DNA from: Proteles cristata cristata
Lineage: Eukaryota > Chordata > Mammalia > Carnivora > Hyaenidae
Assembly (NCBI GenBank): GCA_017311185.1
Contig: JAESUZ010000443.1
Span: forward strand, 620,001 to 684,000
Reading direction: 5' to 3'
DNA: 64,000 nucleotides
Position numbers and translations under genes: made by a program. Each line of letters begins with the position of its first letter. The first letter of the stretch is position 1. Positions 1 to 12,864 of the stretch are shown here, piece after piece. Below the pieces are notes generated by a model. The model ran no database searches. It saw only the letters and a list, made by a program, of their open reading frames with translations, and was not told the origin of the DNA.

Positions 1-3000
1 AAAATGTAAATACGGTTCAATGACATGGAAAATATATGTGTGTAGAATTTATTCTCATGTGCTTGATAAATAAGGCATCCAATGCAAGCGTGTACATTCA
101 CGCATACACTGATTAATATACACATCTGGCAATGAAATCTGGGAAATATCCATGTAAAATTAAGAGAGTACTTCGCATAAAAGGTTCCTATTTAAGTATT
201 AGAGGGTCCTAGGCCTTATCGCCTTGCTATTTGTATTTACAGTACTCTAAACTGTTTATGACATGGTGCATGCTTTTTATGGACAAACATCAATTCCTCT
301 ATCTCCATTCCTATGCAAGAACCAGCTTACTTTCTAAATATAACAAAATAAAAGAGAGTAAAAAAATATCTTTTCACCAATTAAGAGGAAAGAAAAGACA
401 CCAAATAAGCAGAGATTAAATAAAGAGAGAAAAAAATACCAAAAAAGCTGTTTAACCTAGAGTCTCTGAAATAATCCAAAAAGCCACTAGGTGTAGCTAT
501 CTGCCCAAGAAAGAAACAGCTAAGGGGACTTTTTTAAAAGCAAAATTTTGTTAACTTCTCTTAAATCCAATCTTCTCTTTGATTTAGCTATAATTCTCAG
601 TAACCAAGAAAGGGGAATTATTAGCACAATGAAGAATTACAACAAAGTAGTATCTTCTTCCATAAACATACTTCGTATCATGAAACCAGTAGATATAGAA
701 ATGCGACCCAGCCTCCTGATATAAAAAAAAAATCACACCAGTTAGATGCACTGTAAGTGCTCTGGAAAGGTAGGTATTAGCAAGAGCCTGTTCCCACTTC
801 ACAAGGCATGAGACTACAGCCATAACAGCAGGATTCTGATGCACACACATGGTCAACAAAAGGGGTAAGTGCACTGGTTCTATTTGAACCATACATTTCT
901 GCCCTTGCTAATCCAAACATTTGTTGATAGTTACCCCTTCAACAAATACACAGTAAAAACCTATGATGTGCCAGCCACAAAGACTGCTCACTGCTTTTAA
1001 GAAACTTACATTCCACTCATACACATTATACGCTAGGGAATAAAATGGTAACTAAGGGAATGTAGTTTGTGATCCAAGTCCAGGGGACAGCTACAAAGTT
1101 AAGGGGTGTGCGCACAATGGTGAACTGCCACAGAGAAGCAGCCTTCACTGCTGGGACAGAGAGAAGCTAAGGTAGTAACATCTGAGACATCCCAAGGAGA
1201 AGCACCAGGATTGCCGAAATGATGTGACAACAACAGAAGGAGAAGTGTGGAGGTAGATGCCCTGTGTGTTTGAGAAACAATGACTTTCTCAGTGTGGATG
1301 AAGAGTACAAGCCTGGGAGTGTAGTGGGAGATGAATCAAACTGAGAAATTTGAATTCCATGTTACAAAGTTTGAAAATTAGGCTGAAGGCAATGGGGAGC
1401 CAGCCACGGTTTTCACTCCGAGGAGCAGCATGATGAGAGATATGCAGTTAGGTAATTCTGTCACTGGAGTGCAGGATGACCTTGGCTGGGAAGTGACTGG
1501 AGGCAGGAGACCAATTAGAAGGTTAAAAAAAATAAACCAGCTGAGATGTGGGGCCCCAATTAAATCAGAGATGGTATTTGCCAGGTCCCAGTAATTGCCT
1601 AGAAGGATGTCAGGGCTGAGGGAAAGGGGTCAGACAAAACCTTTCACTGAAAGAGAGAATTTGAAGAAAAGTTTGGGGGTGGGGGGTTGTCTTCTATGGG
1701 AGGAGAGGGTTTAGGAGTAGAGGATTCCATTTCAGACTTCAAGTATAAAGATCCCTTGTGACGCCAAGGGCCAGTGATCTGATTCTTGCCCTCATTCAGC
1801 CTGACCTAGTCTTTCCTACAATTGGAGGCTTTGGCCAAGTATTCTATAACAGAGTACCTGAGTGATCATTTAATTTGCATTTAATAAGAGATGTTAAATG
1901 AAGCTCTGAAATGGACTTGAGCTTAAACACAGGTGAATTAAATGTAAGCATATTACATCCAAGTTAGTCCCTTCAAAATGTTTTTGAGGATTAAAATAAA
2001 GCCACTCTTAATTAAACCTAAATTAGGTTAAAGAGAACCTGAGTAGTGAAGCACTGTACTTGGCGAGCTGACCCCAGGAATGAGCCACAGCTGAGAAGAG
2101 CACCGGGTTGCCCTGGGGAGCAGAACCAGATAACACTGCACAGACCTGCGCGCTCCCAAAAATGAGAGTACATGTCCTGTGGCTAAAAGGAAGATTAAGT
2201 CTGTGGTTTTACCCAGGGCACCAGGGCTACCAGAGTATTCATCCTGCGCCATGAGTGAAGTTCTCCTATCATTATAAGCCATGTGGCAGAGCACACGTGA
2301 GTCCAGAACAGACTCTGGGCTACTTCTACAAATAACTGCTACATCAACTGAGACAGCAGCATCCTTCCTGCCTCAGTTTCTTCACGTGATAAAGCAGTTA
2401 ACAATGCTACTCTGCCTTCTTCCCTGGACACTGTGAAACTAGAATGCAGCAGTGCATAAAAACACGCTCTCAACAGAAGCACAGCGCCCACAACCGCCCT
2501 TCCCTTTTATCGTCTTGTTCTGCAGCCTCCTCTTTCTATCTCAGCTCATTTGTGGCCCACCTTCCCCGCCACCCCATCCGCCCACTTCTGGGAGACTGAA
2601 GAACCCATGCCGGTTCATCACTGTCTTAAGCAGTGCGGCCTGGGAACTCAGCAAGAGTGGATGCTTCTCTGGGCCTCGAGCCCACATTGCTGAAATATGA
2701 AAGTGGCCGGGCTGGGCAACAGTTCCAGCAAAAATGGGCAGTGAACAGTGACCTAACCCAGAAAGAAAGAAAGCTCAAAAAGCCCATTTCCTATTTAATG
2801 TAAAATTTAAAATGCTATGAAACTGTGAGAACAGAATAAAAGCTTTGATGGGAAGGGGTTAAAAGTGGGGGGGAGGGGTGTGGAATTCGATGCATTTAAG
2901 TATACTGGAATAATCTAATTAGTAACCTAAGAAAGGCACATATTAAACTAGGTCAAATGTACCAACAGGTACAAAAATAATTTCCCCTACTCCACTGATG

Positions 3001-3116
3001 TCAGAAATTATAATAAAGACAGGTCAGAACTTTCAATGTTATTGAAATCTATATGTTTTAAACTTAAAACTCACAGTGTTTAAAACATAATCTTTCATTC
3101 ATTAAACAAATACACT

Positions 3117-3230
3117 TGATCCTTGAACAACACAAGGGTTAGGGGGGCCAACAGTAGTCAAAAATCCATATGTAATTTCTGACTTCACAAAACCTTAACT
3201 ACTAACAGCCTATTGTTGACCAGAAACCTT
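3117..3230 (-). mobile_element. DNA-transposon terminal fragment (TcMar/Tigger-like)
   Basis: The sequence TTGATCCTTGAACAACACAA, then GGGTTAGGGGGGCC, then AACTACTAACAGCCTATTGTTGACC matches the order of the end of a common mammalian cut-and-paste element. The exact family name is uncertain. No transposase remains. Confidence 0.5.
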
Positions 3231-3249
3231 ACAGATAATGTACATTCTA

Positions 3250-3412
3250 GTCCTATGACTTTCTTGCTCTGTGATCCTGGAGAGGCTATTTAACCTCTCT
3301 ACCCTAGTTTCCTCATTTATGAAATGGGGATAAGAATAATAAACCAACCTCAAAGGGCTTGTTGGAAGATGAAATAAGATAATCAGTGTAAGTGCTTAGC
3401 ACAGTGCCTAGC
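3250..3412 (+). mobile_element. MIR
   Basis: TCTGTGATCCTGGAGAGGCT...TTTAACCTCTCTACCC...ATGAAATGGGGATAAGAATAA...CTTAGCACAGTGCCTAGC follows the full MIR order. Confidence 0.75.
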
Positions 3413-3574
3413 CCCAGAGAGCATTCCTGAAATGCCCCTGTAAAGGTCCAGCACAGGACACCAAAGCAGAAGGGAGAGGTGGCCTGAGCTAAGGTCAGGT
3501 GGGTGGGGGCTGAAGCATGAAGGCCCCTGTATCCTGCATGAAGACTGAAGCCAGTCCTCCTGGGTTCTGATCTG

Positions 3575-3800
3575 TTTTTTTTTTTTTTTTTTTTAATATT
3601 TTTATTTATTTCTAGGAGAGAGAGAGACAGCGTGAGCAGGGGAGGGTCAGAGAGAGAGGGAGACACAGATTCCGAAATAGCCTCCAGGATCTGAGCTGGC
3701 AGTCAGCACAGAGCAGGACGCGGGGCTCGAACCCATGAACCGCGAGATCATGACCTAAGCGAAAGTCGGACGCCTAACCGACTAAGCCACCCAGGCGCCT
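3575..3800 (-). mobile_element. SINEC (young feliform type)
   Basis: The copy has a T-run (tail complement) at 3575, a GA-rich body, GGGGCTCGAACCC (B-box complement), and ends GCCACCCAGGCGCCT. Little divergence suggests a recent insertion. Confidence 0.92.
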
Positions 3801-3825
3801 TCCAATCTCTGTTCTGTACTTCAAG

Positions 3826-4015
3826 CTGCACAACTCTGAGCAGGTGATTCAGACCTTCTCTGCTTCCACTTCCTCACTTAATGGTTGAATATTTACTTGT
3901 GAAGCAAGGCTTAACTCACAGAATTGTTGTGAAGATCAAGAGTTACTCTTAAGTAATGCATTTACGAACAGTACCGGGGATGAAGGAAGTGCTCAATAAG
4001 TGAGTTTTGTAACTA
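3826..4015 (+). mobile_element. MIR
   Basis: GCACAACTCTGAGCAGGTGA...TCACAGAATTGTTGTGAAG...GTGCTCAATAAGTGAG is a diverged MIR. Confidence 0.65.
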
Positions 4016-4454
4016 CTCTGCAAGCAAGTGAGGAGCCCTACAGTTTAAATCCTATCCTTGTTCTTGATCTCAGTTGTTTGAAGTCTTCTGGATGGATCAT
4101 GATTTGAACATAGAGTACAATGAGAAAAAATTTTTTAATTTTATTACAGGTTTATAATAAAGAATATAACTAAATATAATCAAGAGCTATAATGCATAAC
4201 ATTGACAGGAAGAGCATTCATCAGGAACAAGAGGAATCAAATCTGGCTCAACAAATCAGGAAGGGCTCCATGGAGAAGGTGACAGATTGATATTAAAAAC
4301 ATGAAACAAAATATATTTAATATTTTCAAATTTCAATCATCTATAAATCTGGATATATAAACTGTTTCACTTTTGAACAGGCAGATGGTGATCAACAAAA
4401 CCACTGAGATTTTCTTTGAAGCCAGAAATATCATGTGAAGAGGAAAACCCTGTA

Positions 4455-4550
4455 TCTTATTTTATCATTAGCTCTGTGAGGGCAAAGACTTATGTCTGGG
4501 TTTATTCTCTGATATGACTAGCACACAATAAGCATAAGCAAATACTTGTC
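4455..4550 (+). mobile_element. L2-like 3' end
   Basis: CTCTGTGAGGGCAAAGACTT...CTAGCACACAATAAGCATAAG resembles the LINE2 3' terminus. Confidence 0.5.
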
Positions 4551-5009
4551 ATAGGACTGAATGTGTGCAAAGATGGCACACAGTTCCTACACTGTTCGAT
4601 TCTTAGGTATGATCTATACAGTCCCTTCAAGATGGAGGTGTACCATCATTTGCTAGCATCTTCTCCACTAACTTTCATGCTAACTCAGCTACTCTGCTGA
4701 AGTCATATTTCCTACACAGTGATTTCTCCCAGGTATTAAATAGTTGTCTCCTTCTTGAGCATCTAGTGATAGAGAGTAAATTACACCTGCAATTTCTGCA
4801 AGTTTTCAATGGACAAGGAACTGGGTATGTGCGTACATCTGCACACGTGCATATGCATGCGCTGCTGGTAAAGCACACGATATCCTACATGGGGGAGTGA
4901 TGCGCGACATCATGCAAACTTTCTAGTTGAGTATGAAATGCCTAGAGTAACATAGGATGATAATACTACATGCCTGCAGTAATGCTTTTCAGGAGAGTTA
5001 AAACTGACT

Positions 5010-5105
5010 TACAGGTTTTACTTCATTAATCTTCATAGATATCTTGGGAGTTGGAAATAAGTGGATATTATTATTAGTTCCATTTTACAGGATGGAAGGC
5101 AAAGA
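5010..5105 (-). mobile_element. MIR fragment
   Basis: TTCATTAATCTTCATAGATA...TATTATTATTAGTTCCATTTTACAGGATGG is the core of MIR in reverse. Confidence 0.5.
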
Positions 5106-5171
5106 AAAAAGTGGCTTTATCAGAACTTTACTCTTCTAACAAAAGAACCAAGCATTCTAAAATCACAGACC

Positions 5172-5387
5172 TAGGGGGTCCCTGGGCAGCTCAGTCAGTT
5201 AAGTGTCCAATACTTGATTTTGGTGGCTCAGGTCATGATCTCATGGTTTGTAGGACTAAGCCCTGCATCTAGCTCTGTGCTGGCAGCCTAGAGCCTGCTT
5301 GGGATTCTCTCCCTCTCTTCTCTGCCCCTTCTCCACTCATGCACCCACCCTCTTTCTCTCAAACTAAATAAACATTTTCTGAAAAAT
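5172..5387 (+). mobile_element. SINEC, older copy
   Basis: The head is GGGTCCCTGGGCAGCTCAGT and the tail AACTAAATAAACATTTTCTG. A perfect 13-base target duplication AAAATCACAGACC lies at 5159-5171 and 5388-5400. Confidence 0.9.
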
Positions 5388-5440
5388 AAAATCACAGACC
5401 CAAAATCTAATACATTTCTCACACATTTGAAAGTCTGCCT

Positions 5441-5659
5441 GGGGTGCCTGGGTGGCTCAGTCAGTTAAGTGTCTGACTTCAGCTCAGGTCTCGATCTCAC
5501 CAATCATGGGTCTGAGCCCCAGTCCGGCTCTGTGCTGACAGCTCAGAGCCTGGAGCCTGTTTCAGATTCTGTGTGTCCTTTTCTCTCTGGCCCTGGCCTA
5601 CTCACGTTCTGTCTCTCGAAAAAGAATAAATGTTAAAAAAAAATTATATATATAAAAAA
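5441..5659 (+). mobile_element. SINEC
   Basis: The head is GGGGTGCCTGGGTGGCTCAGT and the tail is A-rich with a TATATATA patch. The target duplication GAAAGTCTGCCT is at 5429-5440 and 5660-5671. This copy sits only about 40 bases after the previous SINE. Confidence 0.92.
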
Positions 5660-7583
5660 GAAAGTCTGCCTTCAATTACAAATAAAAAGATAATGATGCC
5701 TTCAAACCTTTTCATCAGCTATAATTACCCTGCCTCACTTTTAAAATTTTCCATTAGCCCCCAAACTATCCCTTATGTTCTAGTCAAGATGACTTTCTGG
5801 CACTGACTTAGGTCCAATACTGAGAGTTGCCTCTCCAATACTAATCCAAGCTGTTCTATATGCAATGTGTTGACTAACAGTCCCTTTTACACTCTCTGAC
5901 ATACAGCACTCTCTGCCTTTATTTTTTAAATTTAATTTAGCTTTGCATTTTTGTTAGTGACAAATATAAAAGTATAGAAGATTTTTAGTCCTGGAGATCA
6001 CTTCTACAAACTCTAGATCAAATAATCATTATAAACTTTATTTATTGCATTTTTCATCTTTAGATAGAAACTCCCTGATATAAAACGTAAGAGTTTAACT
6101 ATGTAACTGCCTTCTCTTTAGCTCTTCCCAGGGTCTGACTTCGTTACTTTGATGTGGAACAGACAGGCCTATTTTCAGCTGATCCTTATATTGTGTTTAA
6201 CTGATAAAACAACTTCCATTTGGCATCTGGTTTAAATATGTTTGCTAAAATCTCATTTTCATAGGTAACATTCCTTTCCATTTCCTTCACTCTTACAGGA
6301 TTATTTCCTAATGAGACTTGTATGCTTACATTTTACTGGATCTCAGCAGAGACAAACTTAATCTGGCTTTCTGAGCCAGGGGTCACTCCTTTGTGTCTTT
6401 CTTGATAATGCATCTATTTTTCTTCCTTATCCATAAATTAATGACAAACAGTTTAAAAAATACTTCATGCATTTCAATGTATAAAGGAAAGTAGAGAGCT
6501 AATCATTTACATGAAAAATAACTATAAATACAAATTTCATCCCTTTTATTCATCAGAGAAAGAGTTACTACAATGGAAACTTGCCTGCCTCAACACAGGA
6601 GCATGTAAAAATGTACACCTCAGAATGCCACAAACTTATGGTAAATTCAGAGTTAATCAGACGATTCAGGAAAAACAGAAAATTCAAATGTTTTCTTTGT
6701 CATTATTTTCCCACTGATATCTCAAGAACCTATAACTCCTCTCTAAAAATTCTAAGACTACCTCAGGTAGAGCTAGGAAATATTATAGGCCAATAAAGCT
6801 TTTAATACAAAATTTTATTACTTGAGACACTAGAAAATATTCGTATATATCATTCATATCTGAAAAGTTATTATTTACAAGCCTCTATGCCTTCTAGAAT
6901 TATGTTTTAAAAATGACTATTAATATATTAAAATTTCCACATTTAAAAGTACAGACTTTTGAGAATTTTTTTTCTATATAGTTGGATTTCAGGATAATGA
7001 ACAAAGGAAACTCTCTTCGCTCTCGGAATAATATTTCAAAATAAGAATTCTGTCATGGCATTTTAAACAGCTGTTATGATTAGACTTTTCCTGTGGCAGA
7101 ATTTTTGTAAAATGTCACTTTATTTGACTGGTCCTGCCTCATAGTATAAACATACATCACAGTAATTGTTCCAAATGTCAGCAGTATGAAATTTCTGGAA
7201 ATTTCTCTTTATCTCATTACCCTGATAATTTTCTTAGGAAAATGTAAGTACATATTTACTATATTTATCTTACGGTCATCATCTGCTTATGCATATAGGC
7301 CCCTAAAGCTGGACAACCACGTTTGCATATTTGGAATGAAACTAGTCTTTGCACAGAAAATAGCTGCTAAATAGAGTACACTGATATGTGGGATAGGAAC
7401 TCTCAGAATGAATCGTATTTAGACACAGGTTAATTTTGTACAACACTCACTGCTTTATTGTTTCAGTATCTCAAGACTAGTTTCAATAATGACCTAAATA
7501 TATTTCTGAGATGTGAAGTAGGAAATACAAAGAAAAAGTTGTATTCTTAGAAGTGGTTCTCTTTTTTCTTCTAATTAAAAACA

Positions 7584-7804
7584 ATTTTTTTTAACATTTA
7601 TTTATTTTTGAGAGACAGTGTATGAGCAGGAGAGGGGCAGAGAGAGAGGTAGACACAGAATCTGAAGTAGGCTCCAAGCTCTGAGCTGTCAGCGCAGAGT
7701 CCAATGCGGGGCTCAAACTCACAGACCATGAGATCATGACCTGAGCTAAAGTCGGAGGCTCAAACGACTGAGCCACTCAATCGACTGAGCCACCCACGCG
7801 CCCC
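7584..7804 (-). mobile_element. SINEC
   Basis: It opens with a T-run and ATTTATTTATTTTTGAGAGAC and ends CCACCCACGCGCCCC. CAATCGACTGAGCCAC is partly duplicated near 7765-7795, a small internal tandem repeat of the head. Confidence 0.88.
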
Positions 7805-9508
7805 AGAAATAGTTCTTAAAGACCTAATTGCTGGTGACTTCTTCTCAAGCACAGATTCCCTTCTCCGACATGGTTCACTTCTTTAAGTAATTTGCCTTTT
7901 TAAAAAAATTTCTTTAGTTTGAGAATTCTCAAAATAGTTCCCATTTCTCAGAAATAAAATGTACTGTTTAAATTGTGCCAAAAACTTGCTCTTTTTAAAA
8001 GGGAGAACTTCTCACTGAGAAGAGCCCAAGAGGGAAACTTTAAGCAAAATGCTGAGGGGGGGAGGAGTCTTTACTCCAATATTTTAATCTATCTGTAAGT
8101 TCTATGGGTGGATATTTATTTATTTAAATGTGTTCCTGAGAATTAGAAAGAATGGTAACAGAATTTGGGAAGAAAACATCATTATAATATATAGTCTGCT
8201 AGAAAAGATGCCGACTTTCACAATATAGCACATTCTTGGGAATTATGAGTCATACTGCGTTGAAAGGTCAAGTGTGCATTATTATTCCAACATTCACCTT
8301 TTGGATCATGCTTGGGATACTCTATACCTAAGCGAGAGTCAGTCTGGTTGCTATCAGGTAGCAGCTATGTGTCAGAAAGTGAAATGACTTCCTGAGAATT
8401 CTGTTGTGTCAGAAAGCAAAAACATGCTGAATAACAAGTATGTAAAGGCACAAAGTGACGTGTTTATTTTTTCCAGCTAAAGAGTAGTACAATGTAAATA
8501 ACTACCAGTATACCAGTTTACACATTCTGTTGCTACAATGAACTGAATGGAATCAAAGTAATTATGTTAAACTGACTATCACAAATGTAAACTATAATAA
8601 TGGCCTTTGTGATATAAGTTATCTTACATGGTATCTTCTAAAACCACTATTTGAATGAGCCCATTGTATGGCCTACTCATAACTTTAAAAAAAAGTAAAA
8701 AACGTATGTATCTGCAGTAGAATTTAGATGACTGCTATGTTGTATAAATAGCAACTCTGGTTGGGCTTGAAAAATCTCCATCTCAAATACCTGACTGTGG
8801 TAAAATAACATGACCTGCAGGTTAATTTGTCTGGCCTCTGTTAAATGGGCCTGGAAAAAGCGAGAAATTTCACAAATGCAAACTATGCATGGTTAAGTGC
8901 TACTAGCTGCCCATCAAAACCATACCTAAAAATGTTTTGTAAAAGCATTCCAGTAACTATAAGGAAATAAGAGATCATAAAACCAAGGTCATGAGGCCTA
9001 GGTCCTTTTTGTTTTCCATTTTAAAGAATAAAACAATCTTGGAGTGCCGTGTTTCATAAATAGGAGCCTGGATTCATCCAGGTACCAGAGAGATTGACAG
9101 TTAAACTCTCATCTTTTCACTAGCAAGTCTACACAATAACGTCACAAAAACAGGATATGTTATGAATAGAGTGAATGAATCATATGACGCACCCTACTGA
9201 CCATGACACAATCATGGGAAATGCTAACTATCTGTATATTCCATTTCTTCCTCTCAGGTTCATGGAACCTCAAAAATCTGCTCCGGATTTCTTGTTTGTG
9301 TCCTCCTGGGCTCATTTATACCACTTCTGTTTTACTCAAGGCACAATACAAAGCACAGATCTTGACAGAAAGAAAAGAAAAAGAGAAGTAAAATTTGCTC
9401 ATGAGCTTGAGAGTCAAACTAGAGAACGAAGAGTGTGAACAGAATACAGATATCTGTGTTTTCAAGCCCTGGTGTGAGCAGAGTGATCGGGGATGAGGAC
9501 CGGCTTAC

Positions 9509-9576
9509 CTCTGGTGTTCCAAGAGCATGTTCTCCAGCTAAAAGTAGCATGCTCAAGCCTCCCATTTGAGTAGGAT
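9509..9576 (-). CDS. BBX: BBX short exon (residues 200-222)
   Basis: This is a 68-base exon. Its acceptor (TTTTTTAG before ATCCTACT) completes the Asp codon begun in the preceding exon, and it then reads PTQMGGLSMLLLAGEHALGT PE. The donor is GAG|GTAAGC, phase 0. The segment is the hydrophobic, glycine-rich stretch that follows the basic linker in BBX, and no enzymatic or binding motif is visible. The residues VS that follow PE in the genomic frame come from the intron donor itself, and the following exon is not in this window. Short length and lack of a local ATG mean an ORF scan alone would not flag it; the phase match with the exon at 17616-17811 is the strongest evidence. Confidence 0.95.
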
Positions 9577-10342
9577 CTAAAAAAGTTGACAACAAACAAA
9601 TCATCAGTCCACAAGCATGAAGTACATATAATCCACAGAGAGTCGAAAGGGAATACTAACAAAGACTTAAAATCCAACAGAACCATATATAACTTTTTAT
9701 AGAAAACTTTCAAAACTCTTTATATAGCAACAACTGTATGCTGTTAGCATATATGTGCTTAAGTATGCATTCATACTTTTGTGAGCCTTTTAAATTCCAC
9801 TATTGTCTGCCATTTCAATATAACCCATTACTCCAGCAATTCCATAGCTGTTTAAAATATAAATTATCTACTCATGTGATGCTTCTTGTCTTACTGAATG
9901 GGGAGTTTAGATGGATTTCTTTTTAAAAAAACAAAAGAGTGCTTATACTTAATGTCTAAGAAGTCTGAGATTGTTATTCTCCAATTGTTATTTCTATCAT
10001 GTAAAATTAGGACTGATACAAAAACTAGACTATATGAGAAACTAGAGAACAGAGAGAAATTTTATAAATGAGCCTTCCAAAATCTACTAGCGGGCTTTGT
10101 TCAAATAACCTTTCTCTAAAACTTTTAAAAACAAATTTTCACTAGACAATGATGTACTTTTGATATTTTAAATCTTAGGGGTACAGTCAGGCCCTTCTTT
10201 GAAATACTTTAAAGATTTAAAATGAATCCTTTTTATATTAGTGAAGGTCTTTATTTTCTTCCTTCCATAATCAACAGAAACAAAAGGACAAAATAAAAAC
10301 AGCAATGTGATAGATCTACAACCCAGAGTTATAACCAAACAC

Positions 10343-10344
<2 letters not shown>

Positions 10345-10412
<68 letters not shown>
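10345..10412 (+). repeat. (TG)34 microsatellite
   Basis: Thirty-four uninterrupted TG units lie directly against the tail side of an old minus-strand SINE. It is long and pure, so probably length-polymorphic. Confidence 0.98.
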
Positions 10413-10413
<1 letters not shown>

Positions 10414-10416
<3 letters not shown>

Positions 10417-10531
10417 AAGTAGACTTCACGACCCATGTGGAGCCCAATGTGAGCCTTAAACTTATGAGATCAAGACCTGGGCTGCGATCAAGAATCAGAT
10501 GCCCAACCAACTGAGCCAACCAGGTGCCCTT
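10414..10531 (-). mobile_element. Old SINEC fragment
   Basis: CCCATGTGGAGCCCAATGTG...GAGATCAAGACCTGGGCTGC...CAACTGAGCCAACCAGGTGCCC is an older carnivore tRNA-Lys SINE type that lacks the CT-rich body. The (TG)n repeat is attached at its tail. Confidence 0.75.
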
Positions 10532-10619
10532 AAACAAGGATTAAAGACAAAAAGAAACCTATATCCTTTAAGGTTATCTTAAATAAATAAAGTTTTAGAT
10601 CTGAGATGAAATAACATAT

Positions 10620-10680
10620 ATGACAGTGCCTAATTCAGTGCCTGTCCTAGTGCATAAAGGTCCTAAATAAATACATTTTT
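10620..10680 (+). mobile_element. L2-like 3' end
   Basis: AGTGCCTAATTCAGTGCCTG...GTCCTAAATAAATAC resembles the terminal '...cagtgcctggcacatagtag...aataaat' of LINE2. It is short and the assignment is tentative. Confidence 0.4.
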
Positions 10681-10717
10681 ATTTTTAGGAATCTTTCCTA
10701 AATTAAAAATGAATCTG

Positions 10718-10885
10718 GGGCACCTAGGTGACTCAGTTGGTTGAGCCTCTAAGTCCTGATTTTGGCTCAGGCCATGACCTCATAGTTGTGAGATCAAGCC
10801 CCACACTGGGCTCTGTGCTGAGCATGAAGTCTGTTTGCATTTCTCTCTTTGCCCCTCTTCCCCAAATAAATAAAACTTTTTTTTT
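10718..10885 (+). mobile_element. SINEC, older copy
   Basis: The head is GGGGCACCTAGGTGACTCAGT, the CT-rich body is shortened, and the tail is AAATAAATAAAACTTTTT. It is noticeably diverged. Confidence 0.85.
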
Positions 10886-11870
10886 ATAATGAAAATCAGG
10901 CATACTATTGCATGAAGATATTGAGGTGTTTTTCTCTTTTCTGTTTAAAGATATGACCTTAAGTATATCCTTGTACACAATCTGTCTTACTCATGAAGCA
11001 ACTCTGGCCACATCTTATACACAAATTCTTAAAAATTGAAAAAAGAATCTAAGATTATTAAAAAAAAAAGGAAAAGGTTACCAGAGGGGGAAAACTGGCC
11101 ACCAAATGATCAGGTGGTCTAGAAATAGCTCAGTGTTGGAAAGCAGCCACATAGGAAGACACACATACAGAAAACACAGGAGCTCTAGCTTTTGTGATGA
11201 AAATAAGGCATTTTGCTGTTGTTCTAAGATTCCACTTTTAATTAAATGTTGAGTTTAAGAACTATTGTGCTTTGTTAAAATAGACACTTAAATCTATTTA
11301 AAATTAAAAGAAGGAGAGGGAAATGAATTTAACAGAAAGTAAAATGTTAATTTGGTTCTTTGGGCAGCTAAATACTTTTACATCAAGGATCAGGAGGACT
11401 GGATATTGCTTTCTAATAGAAATAAAAATGTTTTAGTTCAAATTATAAAGCAAAATAGGAACATGCTCACATGACGATTTATTTCAGTTATATATCATTG
11501 TAACTTTGCAGTAAGTTTGCTGTCTAGATTAATGAAACATAGACCAAAAAATTACTATCATCCTTTACATTAATTTACACTTATATAATGTTACCTAGAA
11601 ACATAAAAAATATACAGATTGCATGCTTTCTCTTTACCATGAAGGCCTGTACTCACTTAAATTCTACAGCACTTTCTCTTCTTGGAAATCATACTTTTAG
11701 CTGCTTTGGGATTATTTAAAATAGCAAAATGTCATGTGACAAGGACTAATGGAAAAACAGAAGAGATTCCATATTGAGGAAAAAGCTTAAATTGTCCTCT
11801 GAAGGCCCTGTAAGGATCCTGTAGATTCAAACAGCTAGGCATCATGTTTTTATTAAAGGTAAATTCATTT

Positions 11871-12090
11871 GGGGGCGCCCGGGTGGCTTAGTCGGTTAAG
11901 CATCTGACTTTCGCTCAGGTCATGATCTCGCGGTTCGTGGGTTCAAGCCCCGTGTCGGGCTCTGTGCTGACTGCCAGCTCAGAGCCTGGAACCCGTTTCA
12001 GAGTCTGTGACTCTCTCTCTCTGACCCTCCCCTGCTCACGCTGTCTCTCTCTCTCTCTCTCTCTCCTAGAAATAAAAAACATTAAAAAAA
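11871..12090 (+). mobile_element. SINEC (young feliform type)
   Basis: The head is GGGGGCGCCCGGGTGGCTTAG and the B box reads GTTCAAGCCCC. The CT repeat is long and the tail reads CCTAGAAATAAAAAACATT. The target duplication is AAAGGTAAATTCATTT (left) and AAAGGTAAATCCATTT (right, one mismatch). Confidence 0.94.
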
Positions 12091-12864
12091 AAAAGGTAAA
12101 TCCATTTGCAAGAGACTCCACTGGAAATGCCACAACAGTGTTATCTGCTATACAACAGGTTAACAAGGCGCTGACCATGGATTGCCAACATCTGTCACAG
12201 ACCCTCACAGAATGACACAAACTCAAAGTGTTCTCCTTCCTTATTTTACTTTAAAAGAACATTGTTTTTGTAAAGCTGACCTGTAAATATCTTGGTTGAT
12301 GTCTAGGTCTCAGACATTTTGATTTGTAGGTATGAAAGATAGATTAATAAACTGTCAAAAATGGTGCTAGAAACAGACATCATTCATAGCTTTCAAAGAT
12401 TTCATAGCTTTATCTACAATTATTATTGGTTTGTGAAGAGCCATTGTATGAAAAGCACCTACTGATGTTGATTTAGAACTAGGAGAAAAAGCTGTGGAAA
12501 ACTAACGACAAAGGAAGGAATTCAGGTGGCAGTCGATCATCCATATACTCTTTCATTATCCTGATAAAATGTTTTACTATAAAACGCTGTAACTGATATA
12601 ATTTGTAAAGTCCCAAGACTGCTGGCAAGCAGGGTGAAATTACAGGTGTACAATGACAGCTAAAACTAAGAGCCCTGCATTTTGATTCTTCTGGGATATG
12701 TAGGAGGATCATTTTGGGGGTTTACCTAGAATCATACCATGGACACCTACATCACAACCACCTGAAGATTTTGTTTCCTCAGGATGCTACTATGTCAGAC
12801 TGTATTTCTCAGTGTTTAGATCTGACAATGCCACATACTTTGTTATACTATGAATCACACCCTG

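Larger units (their letters stand above)
1..9508 (-). other. BBX: BBX intron after the residue-222 exon (partial)
   Basis: This is intronic DNA on the transcribed strand, running off the left edge. I looked for the next BBX coding segment, which carries repeated FQFAEIS-type motifs, and did not see it, so it lies outside. Contents are four SINEs (3575-3800, 5172-5387, 5441-5659, 7584-7804), two MIRs, a DNA-transposon end, an L2-like 3' end, and long AT-rich stretches. 900-1770 resembles an ancient unclassified repeat, since phrases such as CAATGGGGAGCCA recur near 33400. 1840-2010 and 8200-9200 contain no repeat that I recognise. Confidence 0.85.

Noticed and set aside
584..892. 102-codon minus-strand frame that at first looked like a further BBX exon
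   Set aside because: The translation shares nothing with the BBX region expected next, and the edges lack a consistent acceptor and donor.
11871..12090. tRNA-like A and B box sequences in SINE heads (seen in many copies)
   Set aside because: These are the tRNA-Lys-derived promoters of SINEs. The cloverleaf is not intact, so no tRNA gene is called.
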